A stretch of DNA of 64,000 bases from Clarkia xantiana subsp. parviflora (taxonomy: Eukaryota > Streptophyta > Magnoliopsida > Myrtales > Onagraceae). Below, in pieces: positions 1 to 12,225 of this stretch. Each line of letters begins with the position of its first letter. Position 1 is the stretch's first letter. The notes beneath the pieces were generated by a model. It saw nothing but the letters and a program-made list of their open reading frames with translations, did no database searches and had not been told where the DNA came from. Where the stretch lies: NCBI GenBank assembly GCA_036873135.1, contig JAPTYO010000017.1, positions 9,238,001 through 9,302,000 of the forward strand. Direction: 5' to 3'. The position numbers and the translations under genes are program-made.

Positions 1-242
1 TTCAGTGACGCCGACCATGGTGGCGATCCGGATGATCGTAACTCCACCACAGGAGGGTATTCCTCCTTGCTAATGCCGCGATTTCATGGACGAGCAAGAA
101 GGAATCATGGGTCGCGCTCTCTACGATAGAATCAGAATTTCTTGCCCTCTCCAAAATGCACAGGAAACGGTCTGGCTGAAAAGGCTTCTTACTGCATTGT
201 TAGGCACTGACGAAATGAGAAAGCCTGTAAAGGTATTCTCAT
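1..242 (+). pseudogene. copia-0 RNase H fragment (broken)
   Basis: This is a fragment of the RNase H domain of a copia polyprotein, the enzyme that degrades the RNA strand during reverse transcription. The frame opens with SDADHGGDPDDRNSTTGG, matching the RNase H of copia-3 and copia-4 further right. The frame then shifts near base 59: the downstream part with the NAQETVWLKRLL motif is in another frame. The domain stops at about 242, where Tat-Y was inserted. Non-functional. Identity is sure from internal comparison; the exact break is uncertain by a few bases. Confidence 0.85.
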
Positions 243-272
243 GTTCCAGATATAGGATCCACCGCCTCATCC

Positions 273-2021
273 GTGCCAACCGCAAACGTGCCTTCCGCAC
301 AGCACGGTCCCGAAGTTCAGAATAATGCATTAGCACATGAGTTCGAGCAAAGGATGGGGATCAATGAAGAATTCCCATACGGGATGCCAGCCAACAAACA
401 GAAGCAGGCAACAAGTCAGCAGGCTCATTTGCACGTGCACAAAGACATGTTTGTTGCATCCTCCATGCCAACAAGCAGTGTGCCTTCCGCACAGCGTGGC
501 CTTAAAGTCCAGAATACAGCATACATCCCATCCTATCTGGAAAAGATGGCAAACATACATATGATCCATGGAGACTTTGATGTTGAAAGCGAGAAGTCGT
601 ACGAGCAAGAAGTGTACGTTGCAAAGAAAATGCACAAGTTCCATGATACCAACATGGAGTATGTCGACATAATGGAGGCCGCCTTTGAAGATGTCGTTAG
701 TTTTTCATCAAAGGACAAAGAGCACATTACGCACCATGACGCCTTAGTCATAACCACGCAGAAGCCGACAAGAAGTCGACTTGGATCCTCCCATATGCCT
801 GTTGCCACATCCAACGCCTTCTTCATGCCAGCAAGAAGCACATCCTTCGCATAGTACGACCAAGGAGTCCTCCAATACAAAGGTGTCAACCCGCCACCAC
901 CTGTCACTCCGACCATGATGACCGCGCTCGAAGAGCTTCTTGCATTCCGAAAGATGTTAATGAACCAAGGATATGCCTCGCCACCACCACCTATGCCTCC
1001 AATCAACGGACTAGTCGAGGAGACAAGAACAAGGTCCCGAGTCACAAGTCATCAAGACACACCGCACCAAAGAATAAGGGAGCAATGCACGGAAGGTACC
1101 TTCCAGTACCAACAACCAAGGCAAGGAGTTGCACGCTCATACAACCCGTACGTGATAGCACAACACCAAGAGGAGGCATGGAATCAACCTCCAACCTCCC
1201 GCTCAAAAATAAACAAGGAAGGTTTTTCCACGAGGATAAGCCAAGACGATGCTAACATCTGTCACAAGGAGGTACGGAAAAAACCTGTTAATGACGATGA
1301 TGTCCCAATCACAGGACTTACAAAAAGAACCTTGAAGGCAATAATCGAGGAAAAGATTGACGCTTCCTGGGAAAAGAGACAACCGCAACAAAAGAGGCCA
1401 TTCCATTCAGACGTCCAAAGGCTCAAAAACACCAATCTCCCCAAATGTGTTCCATTGAACACATCGCTGTCCGTCATCTTGAAAGAGATAAAAAAGACCA
1501 AGCTGTGAAAAAGCACTCCAATTTCCGCAAGGGCCCATTGGGAAAAGATGAAAGAAAATGGTGTGAAAATCACGAAGTGTATTGCCACGAGATGGAAAGC
1601 TGTGTTGGATTAACGTTTCATGTAAAGGCAAGGCAACAAACATCAAAAGAAGTCTCATGTGAAGACTTCAGGAAAAGGCAAAGGAAAAGAAAAGGCGAAT
1701 GATAATCCACATATCACCAAGCGCCGGAAAAACAACGTCACTCATGGAACCAATTATGACGACTTATACAATCGTTGGAGCACGAAGATGGAGGAAACAA
1801 ATTTCAAACTCCCGGAAAACAAACTTCCCCGTCCACATGAGCCAATGACTGCCTTTCTTGACAAGAACGTTGAAGAACGATGCAAGCACCATAAAACTGG
1901 GGGGCATGACACCAACATTTGTTCATCCCCAAAGGGGGAGATTGAAGAGCTCAACACGCTAGATGCACTGAGGAAATATGTGGCACGTGGCAGAATCAAC
2001 TTGCCGACAAATCACCTATGA
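273..2021 (+). pseudogene. Tat-Y gag remnant with two zinc-knuckle-like motifs
   Basis: Gag forms the intracellular particle that packages retrotransposon RNA. One frame is open from 273 to 1508 except for a TAG at 852-854. It is Pro/Gln-rich and lacks a clear capsid core. The same frame resumes at 1659 and contains CKHHKTGGHDTNIC, a CX2HX4HX4C finger, followed by KGEIEEL...DALRKYVARG. The matching place in Tat-G reads CCFHRASVHDTNHC then KKEIEKL. A second finger, CENHEVYCHEMESC, lies in a different frame at about 1560-1605, so a frameshift separates the two. Stops and shifts make it a pseudogene. Confidence 0.65.
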
Positions 2022-2838
2022 AGACGTCAAACACATCATCAATCCCTTTATCTCCATTTTTGCATATCTACTTTAAGTCTTCTTAGATCAAGTACAACTT
2101 ATATTTATTAGCCTTAGTACTTTTCAAAAGAAGCGATAGTAGACACCTTCTTGTAATCCGTTGTACGAACACCAAATATCTAATGAAGGTTAAATCTAGT
2201 TTCGTAGGTACATTACTATATCATGCATACTACCTTGGAATAATGCCAAGTAACAACTACGCACATATTAATTGCGTCAACAACACAAGCTATCGCACTA
2301 GAAACAACAAACGGTTTAGGCCATATAACATCCCCCATGCAACGGAGCCTCAAGCATTCTATACGCACAAGACTAAAAATCGCGTTGCAATAATATATAA
2401 GACGGGGGCATTACCCAAGTGACAACGTCATCAACATTGTGGAAGATAGGAATTCAGGATACGCTCATATATTATACGCACGCCTGTGCCAAACCCATCA
2501 CAAAAAAAGAGTTAGAAAATTATTTCCAACATCCAGCAAGTTTACCCTTGTCAAGAACACAAGAAGAATCGTACCACTCAAAACGTACACCGACAGCGAA
2601 ACCTAATCTTCGGAAAAAACAAAGGAGAAGATGAGGATTCCACCAATATAACATCTCCCAACCATATGCACAATCGTCATACAGACATAACCTCGGAAAG
2701 AGTCACAAGTGTATGAAGAAACACATCAAATAAACCAAGGCCACTTGAAAGTGAACACATGAACCATACATCGCAAAGCCAGCACATTAATTCAACACCG
2801 CGCAATGCGCATTAGGAGAAAGAGAGCAACAACTCCAA
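2022..2838. other. Tat-Y internal region, no gene seen
   Basis: The stretch between the gag finger and the protease remnant should hold the protease active site, but I found no D-G/S-type motif. Only short broken frames are present. It is A- and C-rich like the rest of Tat-Y. Confidence 0.5.
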
Positions 2839-3245
2839 ATCGGCGTTCCATTCGTGATTGCAGAAAAGCTTGACGTATATAATGGAATCCTAGGGTATAC
2901 AACCATGAACAAGTGGGGTATGATAAGCGTCAACATCACACCAAAAGATCAAGTTTCCAAAAAAGACAGGAATTGGTGAAATAAAGGGAGATCAACAGCT
3001 ATCAAAAGACTGCTACAAGGTTGCACTCCAACATAATGTCAAGACAAACAATAGCGTCCCGTCATTGATGAAAACCCAAGGGTAGATCATGCACGTCCTG
3101 CTTTCGTTGAAGCATTACAAATAATCAAGATAGATGAGCCAGAAAGGATGGTCCAAGTAGGCGCATCACGGTCAGAAGATGAAGTAATAAAAACCATCAG
3201 GAAACAGCGGTACGACTGCCAAGCGACTTGGGGGGCACCAAGTTG
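2839..3245 (+). pseudogene. Tat-Y protease C-terminus and pre-RT linker remnant
   Basis: In one frame this reads YNGILGYTTMNKWG; in the next TGIGEIKGDQQLSKDCY; then IDEPERMVQVGASRSEDEVI. The three pieces align in order with the Tat-G polyprotein (YNAIIGRTTINPLGA, HGIGEVQGDQVASRKCY, IDGPQRKVKIGSALSEETA), which lead from the protease end into RT. Frameshifts separate the pieces. The match ends where RT should begin, at an AAGCGACTTGGGGGG tract; RT and integrase are absent. This is the best evidence that Tat-Y derives from a Tat-type gypsy element. Confidence 0.6.
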
Positions 3246-6117
3246 ACAAGTGCTCGGCATTCCACCGAAGTGAAGAAACGAATAATTACAAGAACACGGT
3301 ACCATTCTTCTAAGAAGGAAACACCAAGCAACGATCATATATAGGCATATACATCATGCTAAGGAGGCATCAACGCGAATCAACTAGAGGACGCATACAA
3401 TAATGCATGGTCGCTGTTCATACATACATATTCACAATCACATATAGCGGGTGATACTTGGAAAAGCTCCGCTCCCGACATATGCGCACCTGTCATGATC
3501 CGCACCTATCGTATCCACACTTAGGGAAGTTTCCTACACGAACAAGGAGTCCTCGTATCAGACTCCTTTATTTTATCTATTATATGCATTACTAAAAAGT
3601 AAATTTCATAACTCCATATTTTTGCAAACTTGTAAACATTGCAACTATCTAACAAAGAGCAACTATGTTCGTAGGTACATATTACACCATGATTACTACA
3701 TGGGAATTATGCCAAGTAGTAACCTATGCACATAATATCTACTTCAACAATACAAGCTAAGCATTATGTTCAAGGAGGGATTTATGGCATACAACGCCAA
3801 CATATCTATTATCTACACCAACATGGAGTTTATTTCTCCATCAATAACAGAGGCTATATCAAGAAGATGTCGGCAACACAAAGTCATTACGCTATGTGCA
3901 CAGTCAACTTATATGTGGCAATGACAACTTGCGGTTTATCCACAAAAAGGGACTTATAAAATTCTCTACTCAAAGGGACAACTATTCTGAAGGCGTCAAC
4001 AACAAGAAACATCATGCAATATTCTAAAAGTGACATGGTGCAATATCCTTCTCAAAAGGACAATACCCATGTTCACAACTATCAAAAGTAGCATGCTGTG
4101 GTATCCTCTTTGTAAGGGCAAACCCCATGTTTACTTCTAAAAAATGGCATGCTGCGAAATGCTCTTAGAAGCAAATCCTCATGTTCATAGCCATTCCCTG
4201 AATAGAAACAGGATGCGGCAAATGCAATGATGGGACTGATCACCCCACCGTGGCGGAAGTCCTCTTGTTAGACGACAACCCCACAAACTAAAAGTATGCA
4301 TACTCTCTTAAGGGTTCATACACCATGAAGACTTAGGCCTGAAAAAGGATAGCTTCATGTTATACGCTTTTTAAAGCAAACCTTGTACAAAACTCATCAA
4401 ACTTACAAGTTGAGTCTTGTATAACGTTATCTTGCTCTTTAGCATTTAACGCCAAAACAACAAAATCAACAAGAAGTATCTTGCAACAACGTTTCCTTAG
4501 AGTGGAACTAAGAGACGGTATAAACTTAAGTCTTGCTACGCCAAGACGACACTGCTACATGTCAAAGGCCAAGTGCCAAGTACATTACTACCTGCAATGC
4601 TACAAGTACCAAGTGTACATAACAACCTGCAACGCGCAAGTCGCAACATCCTATGTTCTATCCATCACAACAAGGAGTTCAATGCTATCATGCAAGTCCA
4701 ATACATACGGACAATGAAGATAACGCAAGGTATGAAATATTACTAAAAAGTTATCACAAGTTTATTATTAATGAATAACAGGTCCAAGTGATGAAACTTC
4801 ATACTAGCAAAGGCGTAAACAAAGATTTACGAAAACCTCAAGACAACATCAACCCATTCAAAAAGGGTTCAACATGCCGGAAACAGACAACCTGACACCA
4901 ACCAAGAGATAGCATCATCTCCAAGGATCTATGGCAAAGAGTTCATAATCTCAACATCAAATGCAATGTCGTCATCCGCACAAAAGACATGGCAAGAATG
5001 GTCGCTTCAACTTCAATAAGACATAGCTCTTCAACATAAGCGCGATAATAAAAAATGTGTGCATCAAAATCAGCCGTCTTCAAAATCAAGTTTCAAGGGT
5101 GAAGAAGTAAACAACGCTTACCTCAATGGGGGGAACACTCCTCCTTGGGCCGGTCCCTCGACCGGGGGGCACAAGGCACCACCGCACGACCCTCAACTCT
5201 ATTTCCTTTATCGCAAGAAGGAGTTAGCACGGTCGTAATCGGCATAAAAAAACTTAGAATCGCTCAAGGAACGCGCCCCTGCGTCAGATCTTTTGAGAAT
5301 TGTGCTAAAGCTGGGAACTGCAACCACGCGTTCAGCAACATGAAAGCAGCAACTTGGAAAATTAACAAGTTCAAAGAAGATACAAGGAGGTGCCTTACTC
5401 ACAAGTCCATTACCGCAACCATGTCCGGAGACTCCAGAGTAGCGGGGGCAATTGTACGAACATTCCTTCCAACGAACGGGTTACTATACACATCGGCTAT
5501 CTGCAAAGACGAGCTTTTTCCATCAAGTCCAACCTACATTACAACATGATACGAGTCATAAAGGACATCAACATCTACACTTGGTGTATTATTTAGCTAC
5601 TCTACCATGTCAACATCCTAACACACAGTTACTCGCAGAATGGAAATAGTGGACTTACTCATGATAACAGCTGTGGGAAGATTAATTCAGACAAGAAGAT
5701 AGCAAGATCTATTATCCTGAAAAATGCAACCAACAATCCAATCAGTGTGCAAATATGCATCAACACTTGTGCAAACATTTATGCAATGGACGCTCCATGT
5801 AAGACAACTATGTACGTACTAGGCTCGCGCAACAAGTAACGAGTATCAGGCAAGGGGGGCAACTTCTTCAACATATCAACTTTACATGTCGACATTGAGC
5901 TCATACTCGCAGCATTCATGATTACAAGGGCGGAATATTTTCTAAGTGTTTTGCTCAGGCTGACAGTCAACATATTGCAAGCTGTCAGCATGTTACTATG
6001 TGTCAGTATATTACCAAGAGTTAGCATACAACAAGGCGTTGGCATACAACCTGTGTTTACATCAAGCATATGGATACAGCGTACATAGCCAGGGATAGAG
6101 AAAAGATTCTAAGTGTG
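3246..6117. other. Tat-Y internal region without genes
   Basis: No frame here resembles a known protein. Degenerate short repeats occur, for example a roughly 65-bp unit with CATGTTCA and GCATGCTG near 4020-4200, and CCAAGTACATTACTACCTGC-like repeats near 4570-4640. The start, near 3225-3280, resembles Tat-X at about 51970-52020 (CAAGC-ACTTGGGGG and TGCTCGGCA motifs). Confidence 0.5.
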
Positions 6118-6610
6118 GGGGCAAGTGCACACATACATGTACGTACATACATGTCGACAAGGATGCATGTCGACAAGAGAAAAATATTTTCTAAGTGTTT
6201 CCATGTACGTACATACATGTCGACAAGGATGCATGTCGACAAGTGAAGAATATTTTCTAAGTATTTCCATGTACGTACATACATGTCGACAAGAGAAGAA
6301 TATTTTCTAAGTGTTTCCATGTACGTACATACATGTCGACAAGGATGCATGTCGACAAGTGAAGAATATTTCTAAGTGTTTCCATGTACGTACATACATG
6401 TCAACAAGGATGCATGTCGACAAGTGAATAATATTTTCTAAGTATTTACATGTACGTACATACGTGTCAACAAGGATGCATGTCGACAAGTGAAGAATAT
6501 TTTCTAAGTGTTTCCATGTACGTACATACATGCCGACAAGGATGCATGTCGACAAGTAAAGAATATTTTCTAAGTGTGTCCATGTACGTACGTACATGTC
6601 GACAAGGATG
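6118..6610. repeat. 66-bp tandem repeat in Tat-Y with palindromic cores
   Basis: About seven to eight copies of a 66-bp unit run head to tail. Each holds CATGTACGTACATACATG, then GTCGACAAGGATGCATGTCG, then GAATATTTTCTAAGTGTTT. One copy, near 6268-6315, is shortened to about 48 bp. The unit contains three near-perfect palindromes (TGTACGTACA, ATGCAT, GTCGAC). Single GAATATTTTCTAAGTG-like stretches at about 5933 and 6733 flank the array and may be its ancestral sequence. Open frames on both strands are by-products of the repeat. Confidence 0.9.
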
Positions 6611-8039
6611 GATTGCATGCATCAAGTAGTTATTATCAACTTCTACACAATGCCTCCTAAGCATTCCTACGACGCTTATCGACAAAGCTCATACGACGAC
6701 ATCTATGGTAACAAGCATTTAAAATTGTTAAAATATTTTCTAAGTGTTTTAGCATGTTTGCAGACAATGACCGACAGTCTATACATGATACTCAACGTAC
6801 ATTGCCTAAGCTATGATTACAAACATACAACCATTGACGGCCATGTACGTACAACTACCGATCATCAACATCGAGCATACTAAAACAACGACTAAGGCAT
6901 GGAACAACATGTCGGCAATGAACATTATGCATAAGGGAAGTATAACGATTCATTTACACTTTTCTAAAAATTTCAACACTTAGAAAAAATTTGACTGATT
7001 TGAGGCTAAGAATTCTAACGCATTTTATCAAACACCTTGTATGCATGATAAGGTAAGCTAGGTACATGGTGATTTCAAGACTAAATAAAGGTCAAACGAA
7101 GTTACGAAAGGTCCAACCATATACGGAATTGAACTCACCAACACGAAGCGAGTCCGAATTGATACGTACCACACCGGAATCCAATTGATATCAACTATGG
7201 TGTGTCTACTCCGAATCTATGATCTCAAAAGCTTCATCTTCAATAGAGAGCTTCTTGGAGATTTATCTATGAAGGATGTAAGATAATGAGTATTCTCTCT
7301 CCTAATTTTCATTAATAGTGCCTACACCATGTGCTAAGGACTAAACTTTCATATAATTTCATATAAGTCCTTAACAACCTTAACAAGCATCTTTGCATCT
7401 CTCCTATGTTCATATTGCATACATTCTACATAATGCTTCATGACACACTACACGTAATTATTATTACACATTACGTACATAGAATTTATCATACACATTT
7501 ATTATTTATGATCGTTAGATGATTATTTTTATAATCTAAGTATGAATTGAATGTTTGCATCATTTTCCATGATTACATCATACTACATGCTAACATCATT
7601 TTCTATGTTTACATCATGCTTCATGATTACATACATGTTCTCCAATTCCATATTATTCTAACATTTTGCTTATCGCATGATTACGTCATCCTTCTATTAT
7701 GTCATCATTTGCATATTGACAACGTGTTACATGTTCACATCATGTACCATGATATTATTACGTTGCATGTTTCTTTATTATTTCAAGTATTTCATTCATT
7801 ATATGATATTGCGAATATAATTACATGTCATTGTACGCATATTGTCCGTTACGCTAACCTTGTAAACAGATTACGTACGTACGACGGAAAATTAAAGTTG
7901 GTCAAATTTATGATCTTCACATTCGAATTGACAAACAGGCCACCCCTGAGGTCAGTACCGAACCTAAACTGGACGAATATCTTATCTTTGAAAAAGAGTC
8001 AAGCACGAGTTTTGAACCACTACTTGACTCGGGGGCAAG
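6611..8039. other. Tat-Y region upstream of its 3' LTR
   Basis: AT-rich sequence with a run of CATGATTACATCAT-like repeats at about 7545-7770 and no convincing gene. It ends in CTTGACTCGGGGGCAAG directly before the LTR, a plausible polypurine tract. Tat-X has CTTGACTCGAGGGCAAA at the same place. Confidence 0.55.
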
Positions 8040-8600
8040 TGTTAGATATCTGTCCAATTCGGGTTCGTATTGACACCCAAGTCTTAAAAACGGTCCTGGA
8101 TACGCGCAATTCCCGGGCCGAAGGACTTCCGGATTGCCCTAAGGCGATCCGAAGGTCCGGATTGCTTTTAGCAATCCGGGTAGGTTCGGATTACCGTTTT
8201 TCTCCGCGCTCATCCCGATTATTTTTGCCGATTGCGAGAAGTCGGTGCACGTATAGTCCATCTTGATGACGGTATACGTATTCTTACATACCGACATCAA
8301 GCCATTCAAAACTCCCTCACTTTTGGACTAGAAATGCTCTGACTTCTCTCTAAGGCTTTCTCTCTCTAGAAGTTCTAACTTGAGCGTCGGAGTGGGCCCA
8401 ACCAGCATTCCCCCCTCCCACGCTGGTTACTGCCCCTCGTGCAAGACCCGAAGATCAAGAGTTCGAGATCGTGGATTGGAAGGTTAGCTCGGTGATTGTG
8501 TTTTAAGGATCCCGGCGTTCCCGTCCTTATACACATATCTCGAGCCCGTTCGTGAAAAAAGGAAGCCCGAAGCTGCCCAAGTGGTGAAGTGAACATAACA
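8040..8600 (+). repeat. Tat-Y 3' LTR
   Basis: A 561-bp block starts TGTTAGATATCTG and ends GAACATAACA (TG...CA). It sits between the purine tract and resumed copia-0 3' UTR sequence. It contains short inverted words (CCGGATTGC and GCAATCCGG) near 8150-8185. Only one copy is in the window, so the boundaries rest on the copia-0 match resuming and on the TG/CA ends. Confidence 0.65.
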
Positions 8601-9620
8601 AACGTCATGCTGATAAATAACATCGGATTTTACGGTCTATAAACTAAGTCGTAGGAGGATGTAAAAGTCTTCCGAAAAAAAATATGTTGAATGTGGGCCT
8701 TGCCTCGTCACACTGGCACGGTCGTCTTGTAGGTGAGGGGACCTCTACCATAACAAGATCGGCTGAGAACCAGGGGGATAAACCTGGTTATACGAAATGA
8801 TCACTTAGTCTCGGTAAAACGCGACTTGACCTTCGTTTTTTAAATCGTCGTGATGGACCTTGTCCATCAAATTACCACATTCAGGGCCAGATGAAATATT
8901 TTGCGCTAGCATTATTGACATATCCCAATCCTGGCTAGTTCAGGTATACTGCGCGTGCCACGTTCGACCACGGGGTCATGCTCGGTTGTGCTAGCTAGGA
9001 TTCTTGAGATACCTATGGGCGCAGACTTCTTCACTTCGAGCGTGTGATTGATCCCGGGTGCCTTATGAAGAGGCGCCCAAAGTATCCTCTCGGACTCGGA
9101 ACTCATACCTAAGGCCAGGCTCAATGTTCGCTTCCCGGCGAACGAGAATAGTGCTGAAGAAAAAGGCCAAGTGACCATGTCTTTGGAAACCGATTGAGTT
9201 TGAATAAGGGTATGGGGGATGGGGATGGTCAAGTTCACCTGTAATTCACCGACTATTGTATTCACTAGGTGGCCACCAACAGGATATTAGTTGAAGGTTG
9301 TGAATACTTGTACGGATGCCTTGGAAAAGTAGTCCTATGTGGAAAACTGGGCAATTATAGAATTATTATTGACCAAGGATACAACGCGATACGATTTATA
9401 TTTATGTAAACAGGTTGATTGACGAGAGGGAATCAACGTTCCGCGAGCGCTACAACACTCCTAACAGATGAGTAGAACGATGCCCGTTGTATCCACCGGT
9501 CGCACGGCAAATCTCGTATGAACTGTTCGGAAGCAGGGACAAGATCAGAAGACTGAAATGTTATTGCGATTCGGACAACGATACATTAACAGGCACCCTC
9601 GCATTCCGGCGAGTGGGAGC
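8601..9620 (+). other. copia-0 3' untranslated region
   Basis: This stretch aligns with the 3' UTRs of copia-1, -3 and -4 (shared words TCTATAAACTAAGTCGTAGG, ATTGATCCCGGG, CACCCTC/CGCATTCCGGCGAGTG). It has no coding frame. The last bases, GGCGAGTGGGAGC, are the polypurine tract that primes plus-strand synthesis next to the LTR. Confidence 0.75.
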
Positions 9621-10227
9621 TGTTAGCATAAGGTGTACGGGCGCCGTAAATGGTAGCCTGTTAATATATGTATACGTTACCTAAGTCAATTGGGTAAATG
9701 TCCCATTAGGGTAATTTGGCCAGACCCAAATCACTAATGACATGAGAGGCCCAAAATTGGGCCTCCCTTATACATTAGGTGGCCGGCCGAAACTTGTACC
9801 ACATGGAATGGAGTGGACTTTTGTTCACTCCATTCCTCTTATATATAGTGGTGTCTTGGGATTTTCATAAGCATTCTCAAAACTCTTCACAAGAGTAATT
9901 TAGAGTGAATTCGTTCACTCCTTTAGTAGAGTTTCGGTCGAACCACTCCTTCACCAAGGGTGTGCCAAATTTCTTTCGAGCAATCAATCCGGGGATCTGT
10001 CCCCACCGAAGAACTTATCAGATGATTTGCTGTGGAGCTATACTTCGTGGGACTTCCTTTTAGAAACTTGCACGAGGTTCTGATTGGTGGATTGTGAACT
10101 CCCTCCACAACATCTTGGGAAAAGGATTCATCTTTGAAGTATGTGCGAATTCTTCCGCTGCGTAATTTAGATTACTAGCACATACACGTTTTAGTGTTTC
10201 CTAGTATTACGTCCCCTTAATCCAACA
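9621..10227 (+). repeat. copia-0 3' LTR
   Basis: A 607-bp LTR starts TGTTAGCATA and ends TTAATCCAACA, homologous along its length to the copia-1 5' LTR. It has a TATA-like stretch (TTATATATAG near 9838) and the family words GGCCGGCCGAA and CTTCCGCTGCGTAATT. It abuts antisense copia-2 sequence. Confidence 0.85.
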
Positions 10228-10669
10228 CTGATCATCATCATCCTGCTCTAGTTCAATTAAGACTTCGTTAGATTGATGTTTATAAAGCAATGGAAATTCA
10301 GCCTCAAGTATCGTAACGTCTCATGTTCGACCACACCACTATTCTCCTGAGATATTGATGCATTCCATAAAGATACTTTTCAGTATTCTAGGTTCCAACT
10401 CTGCTTTCGCAGTTGTTGGGGGCAATGTGTGTCTTTCTTTGTAACTGGAATGTCGTATCTGGTAAGATTCCTCTCATTACCAGTTAATATCACACGTGGT
10501 GTTGTGACAACCGATTTTATATGAACAAAGTTCTACATGAGTAAAAGTCAACATCATATCATCCTTTGAGGAGATCAGAAGTTGAGTTGAATACATCATG
10601 TTTCAGACTATGTCCTATAACTGTATGATCTTAATAATGCTTGCGCCAATCTTATCGTTAGAGGCGTAT
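10228..10669 (-). pseudogene. copia-2 spacer and unidentified internal segment
   Basis: On the minus strand the last 80 or so bases encode EVLIELEQ, the acidic spacer seen in copia-3 and copia-4. The rest matches copia-1 at about 18900-19220, for example GTGGTCGAACATGAG, in the place where protease and integrase would normally lie. I recognise no protein domain in it. It is too broken to call a gene. Confidence 0.5.
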
Positions 10670-11755
10670 ACTGTGAGTCGTCACTTTAACGGACGTTCCT
10701 TTTCATTGCATACTCATTTTCAAAGGTTTTGTCCACCCTTGAATTGTGCATTCGGTTTTCACCTATTGCAAAATTTAATTTTGTAAGAGATCGTGGTAGC
10801 TTTTAAAGCATACTTCTTCTCGATTTATAAGAAATCAATGAGTAAAACCCGAAATAGGTCTTAAATGCAAATGAAACAAAAGATATAGATATTTATATTA
10901 AAAATATCATCCTAATTCCTATTATATTTCCATCAATCAAGGAAAGAGAAACTCAACTGCGACTCTGAACCTTGATTTGTAAATGGCTTCGGTTTTAGGT
11001 CTCTTGAGAGATTAACGAACGGCGGCAGCATCAGCAGCAAGGCGACAGGTGGTCCAAAAAAGCAGCCAAGAACGGAGGAAGACCGGGCGGAGCGCTTTGG
11101 AAGTGGTCGGAGCTTAAGGTTTGAACTCCGGTGGCAAGGTTGATGGCAACAGTGCTGGACGATGGTGAATCTTGGGAAGAAGGCGCTACTGCTGGATAGT
11201 GGTGAATCGAGAGTAGGAGAAGGCAAATCGAGCACTGAAGGACACGAATCGAGTATCAGAGGAGGTGGGTGACGTCTAGGACTGTAAAAACAACAGGACT
11301 GTATCATCTAGGCGGCCCCGTGGCTGTGGAAGTTGGGTTGCGGATCGATGAAGATGACTGAAGAGCAACACCAAACGGACTAGGCGTGGCTGGTCGAAGC
11401 AAGAGTGCCGTCGAGGTCGACTGGAGATGGAGTAGTAGCGGACGGCGACATCGGGAGTACTGCCAGGAGCAGCGACGAGGTGGAACGCGACGAATCAAAC
11501 GAGAAGTCTGAAACAGGACAGTGGTGGAGGTCTCTGGTGAGGCAGTGGAGGTCTCCGGCGAGGTGGCAGTCCGAACAGATTTGTCATGGACGCTGTACTA
11601 TGCTTTAACAAATTTGAGTATAGCGAAGGTTGGTTGGACAACTGGTAAAGCGAGTTGTGTTTCCGTGGGCGACCCGAGATCGAAACCCGCCGAAGACGCC
11701 GCCTTGGGGAGGACTTTAACCTTATCGCTCCCGGTCTGAACTTGCGAAAGCAATG

Positions 11756-11802
<47 letters not shown>

Positions 11803-12225
11803 TGAGTATAATAATAATAAAATCAATGAATAAGTGCAAGATTTGGATTATCTCTCGAGAAGTATATATATTCAGTTAAGAAAACGTTATGAACTGCTCG
11901 AGAATATTCAACATTGGTTCTTCTTCTTCGTCCCCTTTTACATGTAAATCACCCATCTATTTATACTAATCTAGGCCTAAGCTAACTAGGAAATAAATAT
12001 TACAGATTATTCTAACCATAAATGCTAAATATTTTTAAAAAAATATACTCTAAATATTCAACAAATATTTTCTGCAATAAATACAAATAACTATCCTAAT
12101 TTAAGTCAGTCCTATCTATAGAAACTTCGCAACCTTCCATATTTAAATACTTCGTTTTTTGAACGCGTTACACGTAAAATTTTAACCGTGTTAAATACGT
12201 GTCGCGCGTACCAAAATTAGGTGTT
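10670..12225 (-). repeat. Rep-Z2: antisense copy of an LTR-like dispersed repeat
   Basis: On the minus strand it begins with TATAAACACCTAATTTTGG and shares the order of features with Rep-Z at 44646-45962: AAATATGGAAGG, then a promoter-like TATAAATAG followed by TTACATGTAAAA, then a C-rich stretch of about 700 bp, then an AT-rich tail ending near GTGACGACTC (GTGGCGACTC in Rep-Z). The C-rich part encodes no known protein. It could be a long LTR of a gypsy element; no internal region is attached. Boundaries are approximate. Confidence 0.5.
11757..11797. repeat. (AT)n microsatellite
   Basis: A run of about 40 bp of alternating A and T lies inside Rep-Z2. Confidence 0.95.

Larger units (their letters stand above)
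243..8600 (+). mobile_element. Tat-Y: 5'-truncated non-autonomous Ty3/gypsy (Tat-type) element
   Basis: The insertion splits copia-0. It holds a gag remnant (273-2021), a protease-end remnant (about 2839-3245), about 4.8 kb without coding similarity including a 66-bp satellite, and a 3' LTR (8040-8600) preceded by a purine-rich GGGGG tract. No reverse transcriptase or integrase is visible, and no 5' LTR is present at the left junction. The assignment to the Tat group rests on a CX2HX4HX4C gag finger followed by a lysine/glutamate helix, and on protease-end similarity to Tat-G. Truncation and loss of pol make it non-autonomous. Confidence 0.7.
1..10227 (+). mobile_element. copia-0: Ty1/copia LTR retrotransposon, 3' part, interrupted by Tat-Y
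   Basis: The window opens inside the RNase H region of a Ty1/copia element. Homology to the other copia units stops near 242 and resumes near 8601 in the 3' untranslated region, so 243-8600 is a nested insertion. The element ends with its 3' LTR at 9621-10227. The next bases (from 10228) are the spacer of copia-2 in reverse orientation, so copia-0 appears to have inserted into copia-2. The 5' half lies left of the window and the target duplication cannot be checked. Confidence 0.85.

Noticed and set aside
6118..6610. CRISPR-like array of regularly spaced repeats
   Set aside because: The repeats are contiguous 66-bp units without unique spacers, within a plant retroelement.
6057..6685. Open frames of 65-103 codons on both strands
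   Set aside because: They are produced by the 66-bp repeat and read His/Met/Cys-rich periodic peptides.
8102..8230. Riboswitch or attenuator-like hairpins in the Tat-Y LTR
   Set aside because: Short CCGGATTGC/GCAATCCGG inverted words only; no known RNA family pattern.
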